Source: Tritrichomonas musculus (Eukaryota > Parabasalia > Tritrichomonadida > Tritrichomonadidae). Taken from it: 64,000 nucleotides of DNA. The stretch lies in NCBI GenBank assembly GCA_039105265.1, contig JAPFFF010000009.1:3100001-3164000 (forward strand), given 5' to 3'. The notes beneath the pieces were generated by a model. That model ran no database searches, was not told where the DNA came from, and saw nothing but the letters and a program-made list of their open reading frames with translations. Within the stretch, counting starts at the first letter, position 1. Each line of letters starts with the position of its first letter. The translations under genes and the position numbers were made by a program. Positions 39,859 to 50,156 of this stretch are shown piece after piece.

Positions 39859-39946
39859 TTACTAAAATAATATTAGATTAAAAAAAAATAGATTTCGTAA
39901 AAAGTTAGGCAATTATAATGTTTTAATGTTTCATATTTTACAATTT

Positions 39947-41713
39947 TTAAGCATCAACTTTCTTAACATCAACTGGAATCGACTGCTCCCATAATAATAT
40001 CTCACCTTTGCCAGTAAGATAAGGATGCAGTTCTATTTTTCCAGACTTTAATGGTTCAAAAACAATAGTAATTGATTCTGTATGATTTGGTTGAAGAGAA
40101 ATATTTTTTTGGAAATCTCCAATAATTTTATAATCATCAGTCGTTGAAATATCTAGAGTTACATCTGATGTTTCCAATCCTTTTATATTCAATATAAGTT
40201 GGCTCTCTGAATTTTCATGTATTTCATCAGGTTTGATCTCATATGTCACTTCTATTAACTTTTCTTTAATATTAATATTTGGTAATTGAACGTCAAATGT
40301 AAGTATAGGACTATCTTTTAATTCATCAACTCCAAGAACTTTATATTTCATTGTATATCGGCCCAAAGAGCCCGATTTAGCATTTTCTGAAAAGGTTAAA
40401 AAGCAAACGCTTGTAAAAACTTCACTGGTTAATATATCAAGTGGAACGTCAAATCCAACTTGGTTTAATTTGATTGCATCATTTGCAGGAACAGGTTGTA
40501 ATTCTAGAATTGTTGATTGTGCTGGAAGGTTGTATTCAAAAGTTGGAACGAAGATATATTGCTGATCAGTTGAGAGAACTGGTGATGATTTTAAATTAAT
40601 TGGCGAGCGGTCAGAATTAAATAATTTGAATGACGTAACAAAAGAATCAGTAAAAATAAAGTCAAATTCTTCTTCATGAATTGTATTTACCGTTTGATGC
40701 AAAAGTGACCATAAAACTTTAACTTTCACATTGCATTTGGTAGGTGATCTGATCTTTAATTTCTGTTCAATAGACTTCGGAGGTTTTTCAAAAATGTGCT
40801 TAAAATGATTTGGTGAATCTGATCTAGAATCAACATCGGCAAAAGAAATATCTTTGGAGTCACTAATAAGTGTTGCATCAATTGTAAATGATTCGGCGCC
40901 TTCTGGAATATTATCGCATTTGATTTGAAGAGGATAATCAACATTAGTAATTCCAAAATCAGGATGAACGAGCTCAAATTTGCATTCCGTATCATAAGGT
41001 CTGATAGATGATCTTGTATATCCCATTCCCTTAAAAGCTTTAATATTTAAAACAACATTGTAAATCTTAATTGATATATGATCAATTTTAACAACGCCAG
41101 GAGTGTGAATCGGGAGTGATGGCCGAAGCACAACTTTTTGATTGCTTTTTAATTCTATCTGATCTGAAATTTGGTGAATTGATGGTTGTTCTTGTGTGTG
41201 ATCAATTTTTAAAGAGATTGATTCAAATGGAATTTCATATTCCAGATGAGAACGAATTGATATATAAAATGAAACATCTTCAGACGGTGATGAAAACTGG
41301 TTTATAAATCCTGCTGAAATGTCGAAAGGTAGAGATGAAATTTCAAATACATCAACATTTACATCTGGGCATTCCGGTAAACTTTTGATAAAAATTTCTT
41401 GTATATCTGTGGGTAAAAAACGTTGGTAAAGTTGAGAAATACATTGAAAACCGTATAATATAAATTTTTCGTTGTGATTTTTAATTCTATAGGCAAATGC
41501 AAGAACTTTGGTAATTGATGCAGATATCGGGTGAAAGTTGTATGATTTAAAATAAGATAGTCTAGTTTCTAAAAGATATAATGCTGAGTCAATCGAATCA
41601 GTTTTTAATTCTGTGGCAATTGGTTCAATACTTGTATAATTTGATTTTGAGAGGATAGAAAGTATATTCGAAAGAGATTTGCCAAATTGTTGAATATCAA
41701 AACTATCATCCAT
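39947..41713 (-). CDS. TRAPPC11/gryzun-like trafficking protein (tentative)
   Basis: 588 residues. A short helical N-terminal part (about 1-105) is followed by a series of beta-sandwich segments, for example FYISIRSHLEYEIPFESISL, LRPSLPIHTPGVVKIDHISI and ENSESQLILNIKGLE. The layout of repeated Ig-like sheets after a helical region, with 'hydrophobic strand, gap, P-G-x-x-x-I' motifs, resembles the gryzun part of TRAPPC11 or the C-terminal halves of TRAPPC9/10, which tether ER-Golgi vesicles. The match is structural and weak, and the protein is shorter than most TRAPPC11 proteins. TCATTT lies 24 bp before the ATG, and the stop overlaps TAAA. Confidence 0.5.
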   Translation of the reverse strand: MDDSFDIQQFGKSLSNILSILSKSNYTSIEPIATELKTDSIDSALYLLETRLSYFKSYNFHPISASITKVLAFAYRIKNHNEKFILYGFQCISQLYQRFLPTDIQEIFIKSLPECPDVNVDVFEISSLPFDISAGFINQFSSPSEDVSFYISIRSHLEYEIPFESISLKIDHTQEQPSIHQISDQIELKSNQKVVLRPSLPIHTPGVVKIDHISIKIYNVVLNIKAFKGMGYTRSSIRPYDTECKFELVHPDFGITNVDYPLQIKCDNIPEGAESFTIDATLISDSKDISFADVDSRSDSPNHFKHIFEKPPKSIEQKLKIRSPTKCNVKVKVLWSLLHQTVNTIHEEEFDFIFTDSFVTSFKLFNSDRSPINLKSSPVLSTDQQYIFVPTFEYNLPAQSTILELQPVPANDAIKLNQVGFDVPLDILTSEVFTSVCFLTFSENAKSGSLGRYTMKYKVLGVDELKDSPILTFDVQLPNINIKEKLIEVTYEIKPDEIHENSESQLILNIKGLETSDVTLDISTTDDYKIIGDFQKNISLQPNHTESITIVFEPLKSGKIELHPYLTGKGEILLWEQSIPVDVKKVDA

Positions 41714-41736
41714 TATTTTTTCTTTTGGGACTTGCT

Positions 41737-41742
41737 AAATGA
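41737..41742 (-). promoter_or_regulatory. Candidate initiator of the TRAPPC11-like gene
   Basis: TCATTT followed by AGC on the minus strand, 24 bp upstream of the ATG at 41713. Confidence 0.45.
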
Positions 41743-41940
41743 AATTTGAAATTTTGAAAATTTTAAAATATTGTATATTTGTATTTTTATAGTCATACTT
41801 TCATTCTATGTTCAACCAATAAGATAATATTTATAAAAAATTAGATATTTTTTTTCAATCAAATATAATAAACAATTACAAATAGTATATATTTCATTAA
41901 ATAACAAACAGTTTTATCAATATATAACATCGTATTAAAA

Positions 41941-43083
41941 TTATTTATCTGACTTCTTCTTAATATAGCATAATTGTGGTTTATCTGGATTCCAAAAGTA
42001 TCCTACAGAACTTGGCAGATTACTGAGTAATCTATCAGCATTTGAAAGAAATTCAAATTTTGTTTTGTTGCTGCCAGATGCAGACCATATTATTAAATCA
42101 TTCAAAGGAGTGATTTTTCTAGAGCACAAGCCTTGCATTCCTGGATTTATTGAATAATATTGCTTAGGAATTTCGCATATTGGTATCATTTCTTGTATTA
42201 TCTGATCAAAATTTTCTTCTTGGTATTTTTTATTTTGATACATAGATGAAATACTTTCAAGAGAGACAAAATCATCTGACAGCAAAAATTCACGTCCTAA
42301 AAAGCAATCATTGGCTTTAGACCTTGGAAATAAATAATTTTCAGTAGTAATTTGAGATAGGGCTTCGTCAGCATTTAATCCAATCTGATATGTTATATCC
42401 CATGTTTTCATAGAACGTTCTCTAAAAACATTTTCTATTGCTTTTCGAGAAAAAATGATTCCTGATTCAACAATAAACATTTGGAAAAAGTATCTCTGAT
42501 CTATACAACCTCCTGTTGCCGTAGAGGTTGTAATAGGATCTTTTTCTTCTTTAAATCTACTGAAGAAATCTTTAAATTTATCAAGATTAATAAATGCGGC
42601 ATCACCTATTAAAAGAAGCCATCCACTATCAGAACGTTCCAAAAACATTTTTAAAGCATTTGAAAGAACCCATGATGATGGATTGATTGTACTATATATT
42701 TTTGGAGGCTTTGGGGTTACGATTGATGAAAGGTTGCACGCACTGTTAAACCATCGATTACGAGAGTAAATTTCAACTCCATCAACATATGGTTCCTTGA
42801 GAATTGGATCAATCCACTGCTTCTTTGCTAAGCATTGAAAATCATTTGGTTTGAATTCTGAATCTAGAATCATAATATAAAGTTTATCTTTTGCTTGAAA
42901 AGATTTTGAAAGATGTGGAGGGGAAGGATTATCTTTTTCACTGCTCCATTTTATTTCAGGAATAATATATCTTTCACTATGAATGTAACTGCTGTAAGAT
43001 CGTGGTCGATTAGCGTAAGATTCTTTTAAACATAAAATTAGGAGAATAGATCCAAATGTTAACAAAAAAATGTTTGCATTCAT
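41941..43083 (-). CDS. Fringe/GT31-like type II membrane glycosyltransferase, DxD motif altered
   Basis: 380 residues. A single hydrophobic segment at residues 4-22 fits a type II Golgi signal anchor. LERSDSGWLLLIGDAAFINL (about 148-167) aligns with the W-x-x-x-x-D-D-D-x-x-x-N segment of Fringe and other GT31 enzymes, but the D-D-D is replaced by G-D-A. TATGGCIDQRYFFQMFIVESG and FSRKAIENVF resemble the G-G-A-G and C-terminal acceptor region. With the metal-binding DxD changed it may be inactive or use another residue. The closest role is sugar transfer in the Golgi. Neighbouring transport and trafficking genes fit a secretory role but are not co-regulated in any visible way. Confidence 0.5.
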   Translation of the reverse strand: MNANIFLLTFGSILLILCLKESYANRPRSYSSYIHSERYIIPEIKWSSEKDNPSPPHLSKSFQAKDKLYIMILDSEFKPNDFQCLAKKQWIDPILKEPYVDGVEIYSRNRWFNSACNLSSIVTPKPPKIYSTINPSSWVLSNALKMFLERSDSGWLLLIGDAAFINLDKFKDFFSRFKEEKDPITTSTATGGCIDQRYFFQMFIVESGIIFSRKAIENVFRERSMKTWDITYQIGLNADEALSQITTENYLFPRSKANDCFLGREFLLSDDFVSLESISSMYQNKKYQEENFDQIIQEMIPICEIPKQYYSINPGMQGLCSRKITPLNDLIIWSASGSNKTKFEFLSNADRLLSNLPSSVGYFWNPDKPQLCYIKKKSDK

Positions 43084-43181
43084 TTTATATCGAAATTGAT
43101 CATATTTTAAAATAAAATGGTTATATTTTTTTCAAGACAATAAAAAAAAAAAGCTAATAAAATAAACATTCAAAAAATGAT

Positions 43182-46100
43182 TTATGCATCTTTCAACCTT
43201 TGAACTTCTGCTTCTGCATCAGATAGTTCTTTCCTTCTCTTGATAACTAAAGCTTCTGCGTTTAATCTCTTCTCAGTTAATTCATTACCAGACTCTTGAA
43301 TACTTCCTGCAGGTCCTTGAGCTTTAGAGGCCACAGTACCACCTTTCTGCTCAGATAAATCAACCATATATTCTAAATGGGAAACAATATCATTATTGAT
43401 GGTTCTAATTTCATTATACTCGTCAACAAGAGTCTTTGGAAGGAGCATAACCATACAAGATAAAGCAGACTCCATTTTTCTACAACCATTTGAAACGACT
43501 GATCTAAGAACGTCATCACTATTTTCAGTACATCTAATATATAAGTAAAATAATTGAACTGATTCTGATGTTTGTGCAATAGCTTTAACAAGAGGTTTAG
43601 AATGAGGTATATCATTAGTTTGTTGAATTAGTTTTATGGATCTCCTTCCAAGTTGTCTGATAAGTTTAAGGACATCTTTACTTTCAGTAATAACTTCTTT
43701 CTTTAATGGTTCTTTATTATTTATTTCAACTTCATTAGGATCATATTCGACCAAGCTATAAAGTTGGTCAGAATAAGAATTAAGTAAGACAAGTTCTGAT
43801 AAAACAACGCTTGATGAGCTTTTCTTTGTAAATGAATGTTTAAGTTGTTTCAGATAATCAATCGAAACTTGAAGTTGTGAAACTTGTGATCTATCGTTAT
43901 AGCCAACAATTTGTTTGGCGATTGCTGTAATGTTTTGTAGTTGTTGTGTAATTTGACCGGCTTCTTCAGGCGAAACAAGTTGTGTTAGATCGTACATTGC
44001 TAGATAAAGACTCTGGAAACGTGCGTTAACGATTGCAGGTTCAAGATTTAATGCGGCATCATTGAAGCTCTTTAGCAAATGAAGAGCATTTCTAACAGCT
44101 TCGAGAGTTCGAGCTTGATGAACTTGATTAACCATTTGTGATTCGTCTTCTGTTTCATCCTCTTCTTCTTCGATTGTTATTTCTTCAACTTCTTCGATTG
44201 TTTCTGGTTCACCGACTTCTTCTTCTTCAATGATATCTTCATATATAATTTCTGGCTCATCGTCATCATCACTAGATGATGATGATAATTGTGCCATGAG
44301 TCCTTTTGCTTCTGATTCTGATTTAGTCTTTGATCTTTCGACATCTTCTGCTGTCTGGACGCTATATGTATGAATGAGATGGCTTGTTAACGATGATGAG
44401 TTTATTGAAAAGAGTTCATTTAGAGCGGTTGGTGTGATTAAAGCGAGTGCTGAAGCCCATGGAACATCCATTTGACCTTCTGGATTAAATTGAACTGGAA
44501 TAAGACAAAGACAACCAATTAAACGAAGGCGAGCTTGTTCTGTTTGTTGGCTTAAATATTGATCAAGAGCTTCAAGAGATGCACGGCAAGAACGCATTAC
44601 AGCAGGATCAAAGCATCTTCTTGCAGTTGCTGTTGCAATGCAACTAACAACCATATCCATTGCAATATTTCGTGTTTTTTCCATGGTAATGTGACTCCTG
44701 AGTTGATTGATCCATACTTCAACATTTGTTTCATAGAACTCTCCGCATTGCATAATATCAGCATATGAAAGGAAAGTAGCTAAATCAAAGATATCTCGTT
44801 CTCTATCTGTGTTTCCTGGTGATCGAGATGGAATTTGGAAAATATTTACTGTTTCTTGAATTTCTTTATCGACGCTTCTTGCTTCCTTTAAGATAATTGT
44901 GGCAATTTGATCAACACGTTGGCGAAGTGGAACAATATATGTGATATAACTGAGAAGAGTACGGACAGCACTATAAACTTCTGTAGAACTTTTTTGAAGG
45001 AAAAGAGGAAGACTGTGTTGATGAACAGCCTTTTGTTCTTTGCCAGCATAAAGTGGCATAACTGCAGCAATATCAAGACTCTTCTCCATACATGTATTTT
45101 CATCAAATTGGGCGATTACAGCAACATCAAGTAAATATTTATTTTCAGCACGCATAATAAGAACCTTTCGAACACTATCTTCCAGTTTTGCTCGATCTGA
45201 CGCAAGTTCTGGATTATTTAAGAAATCGTTGATGTCGGATATGGTTGCTTCACGAGCTTCTTGGCAAGTGATTAAAGCTAAAGCATTGGTGAGCATTGGT
45301 GTGTCATGAAAGTCAAGTGTGTAATAAATTTGATCGATATCTCTTGGTGGATCAATAACTGGGCCTTGTGGTTTAATTGGTTCAGGAGGTTTTTCTGGTA
45401 TTGTGTGTTGAATACGTTTAGGTTTTTCAGATACTGTTTTAATAACTTGAACTTCTTCAATTGTGGTTTTCTTAATAACATTGGATTTTTCTTCTTGTGC
45501 TTTGGTTTCTTTATTTTGTTGAGAACCAAATCCATAAAGCTCGTTGTTAACAACTTGCATCTCATTCTGAATTTCTTGTGATTTCTGAAGAATTCCTGGT
45601 AAATTATCAATAGCATAAAATTGAGTAAATAGCTTCTTCATTTTTGTTGTGTCAGCGGCTTTCAAAACATCAAATAATAGAAAAGCAACAAATGCTTGGA
45701 TTTTTAGATCTGATTGTAAAGATGAAAACATTTCAGGTTGTTGCGAAAGACTCTTTCCAAAATAGTCAACTGTTGAATAAAGATTTTGAATAAATATTCT
45801 TGCATCTTGTTGAGCAACATCAGCAGGAATTCCACGAATTTGATCTAATGTACCTTGTAATAAGTTCATATATGAAAGTGCTTCATTTTGATATGATTGT
45901 ATCTGAGCATGGTCAGGCTCGGATGAAATTTTATCCAAATATGTTGATAAAGTTGTAATAATAATAGCTGATGACTGCAAAAGTGGTTGAACATAAGATA
46001 TATCAAGAGTTGATGGAGAGAATGTATTGACAGTAACAAAAGATGAGTGGATGCTAGGAATAAGATCATCATCAATTTTTCCTACTCTAGTAAGTGTAGC

Positions 46101-46685
46101 TGTTGAGCTAGTTGCCAAAGCTAATGTATTAAGGCGGAGATATGATGCTATTGATAAAATCCATGCAACACAAACTCGAACAGAATTAAGAAGTGCTTCT
46201 GTATAAGCTTCCTTCTGATCTTTAACAAATTGTTCAATATTGTAATAAACTATGAGGTATTGTAAAGTTTGCTTGACATTTTGAACTGGGTTTGCAAGAC
46301 TTGCACGTAGATCTTGAAGTGATTGAGGAATTTCCAATTTCATTGAATCCAAAAGATTTCCAATAGAAGTAACAGTTCGTGTGAAAATTTTTGGAAGAAC
46401 TCCAATAAAAGTTTGTAAGTGTTGAATTTGTGAATTTAATTCTAATGGGATGAGTGCAGCGATTAAAGCAGAAAAGCCAATAACGCTATTAGGGAAATAA
46501 GTTGCTCCACTGCATAGATACTGAAGCATTGGATCGGCAGTTCGAGTAGCTAAAGAGTAAACAAGTTGTTTAACATAATCGTGGTTAACTGTTTCAGAAT
46601 CAAATATTGATAAAAGAGCACTTGAAAATTCATTAGGAGCTGGTTCTGGTGAGAAAATTGTTAAGCTGGATGTTGAATCTGCCAT
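43182..46685 (-). CDS. Large alpha-helical protein, talin/I-LWEQ-like rod (uncertain)
   Basis: The likely ATG is at 46685, giving 1,167 residues (MADSTSS). The protein is nearly all amphipathic helix. A Pro/Lys-rich linker (KPPEPIKPQGPVIDPP) lies near residue 430, and a long acidic stretch at about 798-858 (SSSSSDDDDEPE, EEEVGEPE) splits the molecule. The C-terminal 300 residues form short helices with many small residues and finish with NAEALVIKRRKELSDAEAEV, a charged helix reminiscent of the end of I/LWEQ (talin/Sla2) actin-binding modules. I do not see FERM or ANTH domains. It may be a cytoskeletal rod protein, but I cannot name a family with confidence. The stop overlaps TAAA. Confidence 0.55.
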   Translation of the reverse strand: MADSTSSLTIFSPEPAPNEFSSALLSIFDSETVNHDYVKQLVYSLATRTADPMLQYLCSGATYFPNSVIGFSALIAALIPLELNSQIQHLQTFIGVLPKIFTRTVTSIGNLLDSMKLEIPQSLQDLRASLANPVQNVKQTLQYLIVYYNIEQFVKDQKEAYTEALLNSVRVCVAWILSIASYLRLNTLALATSSTATLTRVGKIDDDLIPSIHSSFVTVNTFSPSTLDISYVQPLLQSSAIIITTLSTYLDKISSEPDHAQIQSYQNEALSYMNLLQGTLDQIRGIPADVAQQDARIFIQNLYSTVDYFGKSLSQQPEMFSSLQSDLKIQAFVAFLLFDVLKAADTTKMKKLFTQFYAIDNLPGILQKSQEIQNEMQVVNNELYGFGSQQNKETKAQEEKSNVIKKTTIEEVQVIKTVSEKPKRIQHTIPEKPPEPIKPQGPVIDPPRDIDQIYYTLDFHDTPMLTNALALITCQEAREATISDINDFLNNPELASDRAKLEDSVRKVLIMRAENKYLLDVAVIAQFDENTCMEKSLDIAAVMPLYAGKEQKAVHQHSLPLFLQKSSTEVYSAVRTLLSYITYIVPLRQRVDQIATIILKEARSVDKEIQETVNIFQIPSRSPGNTDRERDIFDLATFLSYADIMQCGEFYETNVEVWINQLRSHITMEKTRNIAMDMVVSCIATATARRCFDPAVMRSCRASLEALDQYLSQQTEQARLRLIGCLCLIPVQFNPEGQMDVPWASALALITPTALNELFSINSSSLTSHLIHTYSVQTAEDVERSKTKSESEAKGLMAQLSSSSSDDDDEPEIIYEDIIEEEEVGEPETIEEVEEITIEEEEDETEDESQMVNQVHQARTLEAVRNALHLLKSFNDAALNLEPAIVNARFQSLYLAMYDLTQLVSPEEAGQITQQLQNITAIAKQIVGYNDRSQVSQLQVSIDYLKQLKHSFTKKSSSSVVLSELVLLNSYSDQLYSLVEYDPNEVEINNKEPLKKEVITESKDVLKLIRQLGRRSIKLIQQTNDIPHSKPLVKAIAQTSESVQLFYLYIRCTENSDDVLRSVVSNGCRKMESALSCMVMLLPKTLVDEYNEIRTINNDIVSHLEYMVDLSEQKGGTVASKAQGPAGSIQESGNELTEKRLNAEALVIKRRKELSDAEAEVQRLKDA

Positions 46686-47031
46686 TATCAAATATTTATA
46701 TTTTTGTTTGAGAGATTGAAAATAAAATAAATATCATTGTTAAAAAGTTGATTTTAAATTCTTTTGATCAATTCAAAAAGTAAGGAATTTAAAATATCAA
46801 CCTATTGTTACTCTCATTTAAAAATAAAAGACGCCTTTTTCAATAAACAAAAGAGTATGATTGTTTAAATATGATCATATTGATATAGTGCAGAAATGCA
46901 AGAAATATCATTTGCTATAATAGTTGTAAAAATAAAATAAAAAAGCTTTTTGGATCCATAATCAATAGCTTTTTTTGTAAAGTATTGAATAAATATGTTA
47001 CATTGAATCCTCTATAAGGCTACTCAATTTA
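46686..47031. other. Gene-less upstream region
   Basis: The 5' flank of the large helical gene, A/T-rich, containing no other feature that I could support. Confidence 0.4.
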
Positions 47032-48038
47032 CGGTATACTGTAAACCTTCGAAAGGTCACCCTAAAATATTAACCCTACAACAAATTTTTTTTTTGGGTC
47101 ATGACCCAAAAAAAAAATGAAGAGTTCGTGTTTGACCCTTTTATTTCTAGTGTATTTTTTGGATTATTTTTTATAAAATCATGTTCTATATTTAATTTTT
47201 TATTGATTCATGTATTTTTTTAAAGTGAATTATGATTTTAGAAAATAAATTTTAAAAATATGACTTGTTATATGAAATATTTCAAATTTTATTTAGAAAA
47301 GACTTTTTTATTTGAAAATCAAGTAAAAGTTTGTCAAAACAAGATAATCTTTTAAAATCTGAAATAATTATTAATATATCTTAATATTGTATACAAACAT
47401 GAAATAAAAAAACCAAATGCCAATATTTTTTAATTATATAAGTGATTAGTAACATTAATTAATAGCGAAATAAACTAAAATGCATAGTATAAACGTTGAA
47501 AAAAAGATAAAAAATATAAAACAAGTAAATGAATAGTTTATATTATTTAAAATTTGTAGATTTCAAAACTTAATATAAAAAAATATTACATAACTTAAAT
47601 TTATGTATTATTTCTCTTTTCATAAGTCATCTAAACAATAAATTAAATGACAATGAAAATCCGAAAAAAATACGATTCATAAAAAAAATCAATTAACTTT
47701 CAAGAAAAAAGGTTTTCTGATATTAAAAACTGTAATTAAATAGAATGATAGAGAAAATAATTTCAAAAAAAACAATTTTTGAGAAAAATGTCAGATGTAT
47801 TATTCTAATGAAATAAAAATTTTTATTAAAAAGAATTAAAAAGCTTGTATATTTTTTAATAAACCTTTTTTTATATAAATATTTATTCCACATTTTGAGA
47901 TAAATGAATTTTAAAAATTTTGTCAAATACCACTTTGGGTAGGCGGTAATTTGCGACCTCTGGTCAAAATATACCTAAAATTTTTTACCAAATGGAAAAA
48001 GGGTAAATCGGGTACCCCTTACAAGGTCTAGTATACTG
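47032..48038. mobile_element. Candidate inverted-repeat element about 1.0 kb
   Basis: The left end CGGTATACTGTAAACCTTCG and the reverse of the right end CAGTATACTAGACCTTGTAA match imperfectly for about 35 bp, including GTATACT, ACCTT, AAGG and ACCC. No target duplication is clear: the bases around both ends are AC/G and GA. Inside lies a perfect 32-bp palindrome at 47086-47117, with ten T, GGGTCATGACCC and ten A, next to the left end. No open frame is present. The ends are less alike than in the other elements, so it is either old or coincidental. Confidence 0.4.
47086..47117. repeat. Perfect 32-bp palindrome
   Basis: Ten T, the core GGGTCATGACCC and ten A. It would fold into a perfect hairpin without a loop or extrude as a cruciform. 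Confidence 0.9.
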
Positions 48039-48252
48039 GAAAAAATTTAATCATGACATTCTAATAAAAGATAACGTGAATTATAATTTTAAGTTTATTT
48101 GTAAGTAAACACTAATAGTGTAATTAATTGCAATGTGTATTGTTCATGGAATGTTGAATTTCGACCTATATAAAATCAAGAAAGGCCAATTAAAAAAAAT
48201 CATGTTTATTAAAACACATTACAGAAATTAAATAAATAAATAAAAAGGCCTT

Positions 48253-49065
48253 TCAATCAGCAACTGCTAATGTAAACTTATTTAAATTAATCCATTCATT
48301 AGACATGTTATTATTGTTATCATCAAAATTTATATTTTCTCTGTTGTCAGTAAAAATACTATCTTCTTTTTGAAACATTGATTGATCATATAAATTATCT
48401 TCCTCATAAATTGAGTATGGTTGATACGACGATGGTAAAATCGGGGTAGATAAAGGTCTTTGAATAATAATATTTTGAATTATTGTTTCATCAACTTCTC
48501 TTTTTGGAGATGTATAAAATAATGGCATTGGTAATGCTTCCCTACGAATATTGGTATTAATTTGTGGAGTTGGAAGTAAGGGTCTTTGCTGTGTCGTCAT
48601 GAGAAGCTTTTTAATGGGTAAAGCATTTGAATCAGCACACCTAATAGTCCATTGTCGTACAAGTGCAGGGTCTTTAGATAAATTCGGTAGAACGCTAAAT
48701 AGGCTTTGCTTAACTTTATTTTTTGCAGACACATAGCCAAGATGTTGAAATCCATTATTTATTGACGATTTGCATTTACCAATTAATAATTTGAGTTGTC
48801 TTGTATTAACGCAAACAAAAGAGTTGCCAAAGCATATGCCGCAAACAATACTCCTTAATTCCTGACTTTCGGGCCGACGTTCAACATAAGCGAGGACCTT
48901 TCGTAGATCATTTTGAAAAGAAAAAGAATTACTCTTGCCTTTTGCAAGATGTTGTTGGTGGAAGCTTTCTTTTAGTCTCTGATATTCAGCTTTGTCCTCT
49001 GTGGATAAATGATCCCAAAATGGAGGTGGTTGAAATAAATTTTTAGCTGTAGTATCAATAAACAT
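48253..49065 (-). CDS. Initiator-binding-domain (IBD, IBP39-like) transcription factor
   Basis: 270 residues. The N-terminal 150 match the trichomonad IBD winged-helix family: FWDHLSTEDKAEYQRLKESF, then LRSIVCGICFGNSFVCVNTR, then QLKLLIGKCKSSINNGFQHL followed by GY. IBP39 of T. vaginalis binds the initiator element around the transcription start and, through its C terminus, the RNA polymerase II tail. The helix with R-Q-L-x-x-L-I-x-K-x-K-S-S-I-N is the presumed recognition region. The C-terminal 120 residues are low in structure, rich in Pro, Asn, Ile and Asp, and end in FTLAVAD. Parabasalids carry several related IBD proteins, so this may be a paralogue of the main factor. A 26-bp perfect inverted repeat lies 127 bp upstream. 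Confidence 0.85.
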   Translation of the reverse strand: MFIDTTAKNLFQPPPFWDHLSTEDKAEYQRLKESFHQQHLAKGKSNSFSFQNDLRKVLAYVERRPESQELRSIVCGICFGNSFVCVNTRQLKLLIGKCKSSINNGFQHLGYVSAKNKVKQSLFSVLPNLSKDPALVRQWTIRCADSNALPIKKLLMTTQQRPLLPTPQINTNIRREALPMPLFYTSPKREVDETIIQNIIIQRPLSTPILPSSYQPYSIYEEDNLYDQSMFQKEDSIFTDNRENINFDDNNNNMSNEWINLNKFTLAVAD

Positions 49066-49191
49066 AAATATTTATATTAATTTTCACCTATTTTCGCCTT
49101 TTTTGAATTTGTAAAATTGAAATAAGCCTTTTGAAAGAAATTTGAATGATATTGAGGGAGAATTGTGATGTGAAAAACAATTTTTTCAAAA

Positions 49192-49264
49192 AGTTTTATT
49201 TTCAGTACTTAAATTTTCAATATGTATGTGGAAACTCAAAAATTTAAGTACTGAAAATAAAACT
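49192..49264. repeat. Perfect 26-bp inverted repeat upstream of the IBD gene
   Basis: 49192-49217 (AGTTTTATTTTCAGTACTTA and AATTTT) is the exact reverse complement of 49239-49264, with a 21-nt loop. It lies 127-199 bp upstream of the IBD start codon. It could be a small inverted-repeat insertion or a regulatory hairpin. Confidence 0.9.
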
Positions 49265-50156
49265 ATTTAATGATGAATATGCTTTATAATAAATATTTAA
49301 ATTCAATACATCATAACTATTAATAATACCTAATATTATTAAAATTTATTCCACCATCCCAGCTATATTTATAAATTAAAGATTGTTAAAATATTCTCAA
49401 TTTTTCTGAGGGATCAAAAAAAATATATAATTGAAATTTTGAGCTGATTCTAGGTTATTTTATTATCAATATACTGAATTTAATATTTCATATGTCTATT
49501 GTAATAATAATATTAATAAAATTAAATGTTCTTTCTAAATATTTAGAATAATTAGAGTTATGCTAATAGTATTTATTTTAATTTTGTATTTATGCAAAAA
49601 CGTAATCATATATATTTAAAATGATTTCTAAATTTGGTATTTCATCCCAAGTTATTTCATTTATCAGTATAAAACACTTAGTTTGTATGAATTATTTATC
49701 ATAAAACAAAATATCTTCAGTATTATGTACAAAATATTACAATATTTTAAAAAATATTAGAGTAAAAATTGAGATTATAAAAGGTTTGGAAAATTCATTG
49801 CAGAGGAGCGGACTCGGTGAAGTGAAATAGATTCTCCCCAAAATTAGTATACAATCATTATTTTTTATAAGGATTAAATATATATTAATTTTATTAAATT
49901 TCGTTCCGCCGATGCAGCTGTAGAGTATTGTATTTTTTTTTTCTTAGAAAAAAATTTGTAAACTATTGAAAAGATTTTATATATTCGTAAACTATTGAAA
50001 TTGATAAATTGACTAATAAATCTCTTATTTTTGCTTTTAAAATGATAAAAATGTGATATTTTTATTTCATATGTTATTTAAAAATATTTATATCATTCAT
50101 AATCCACATAACTTCAAAATTGGATGAAAAAGTATTCAATTTTCAATTTTTTAAAA
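49265..50156. other. Gene-less A/T-rich stretch with two small G/C islands
   Basis: GCAGAGGAGCGGACTCGG (near 49800) and, inverted, GCATCGGCGGAACG (near 49910) stand out from the A/T background and may be ends of a tiny 120-bp element. Nothing else recognised. Confidence 0.4.

Noticed and set aside
47723-47926. 67-codon minus-strand frame
   Set aside because: Phe/Ile/Lys-only composition typical of A/T-rich noncoding DNA.
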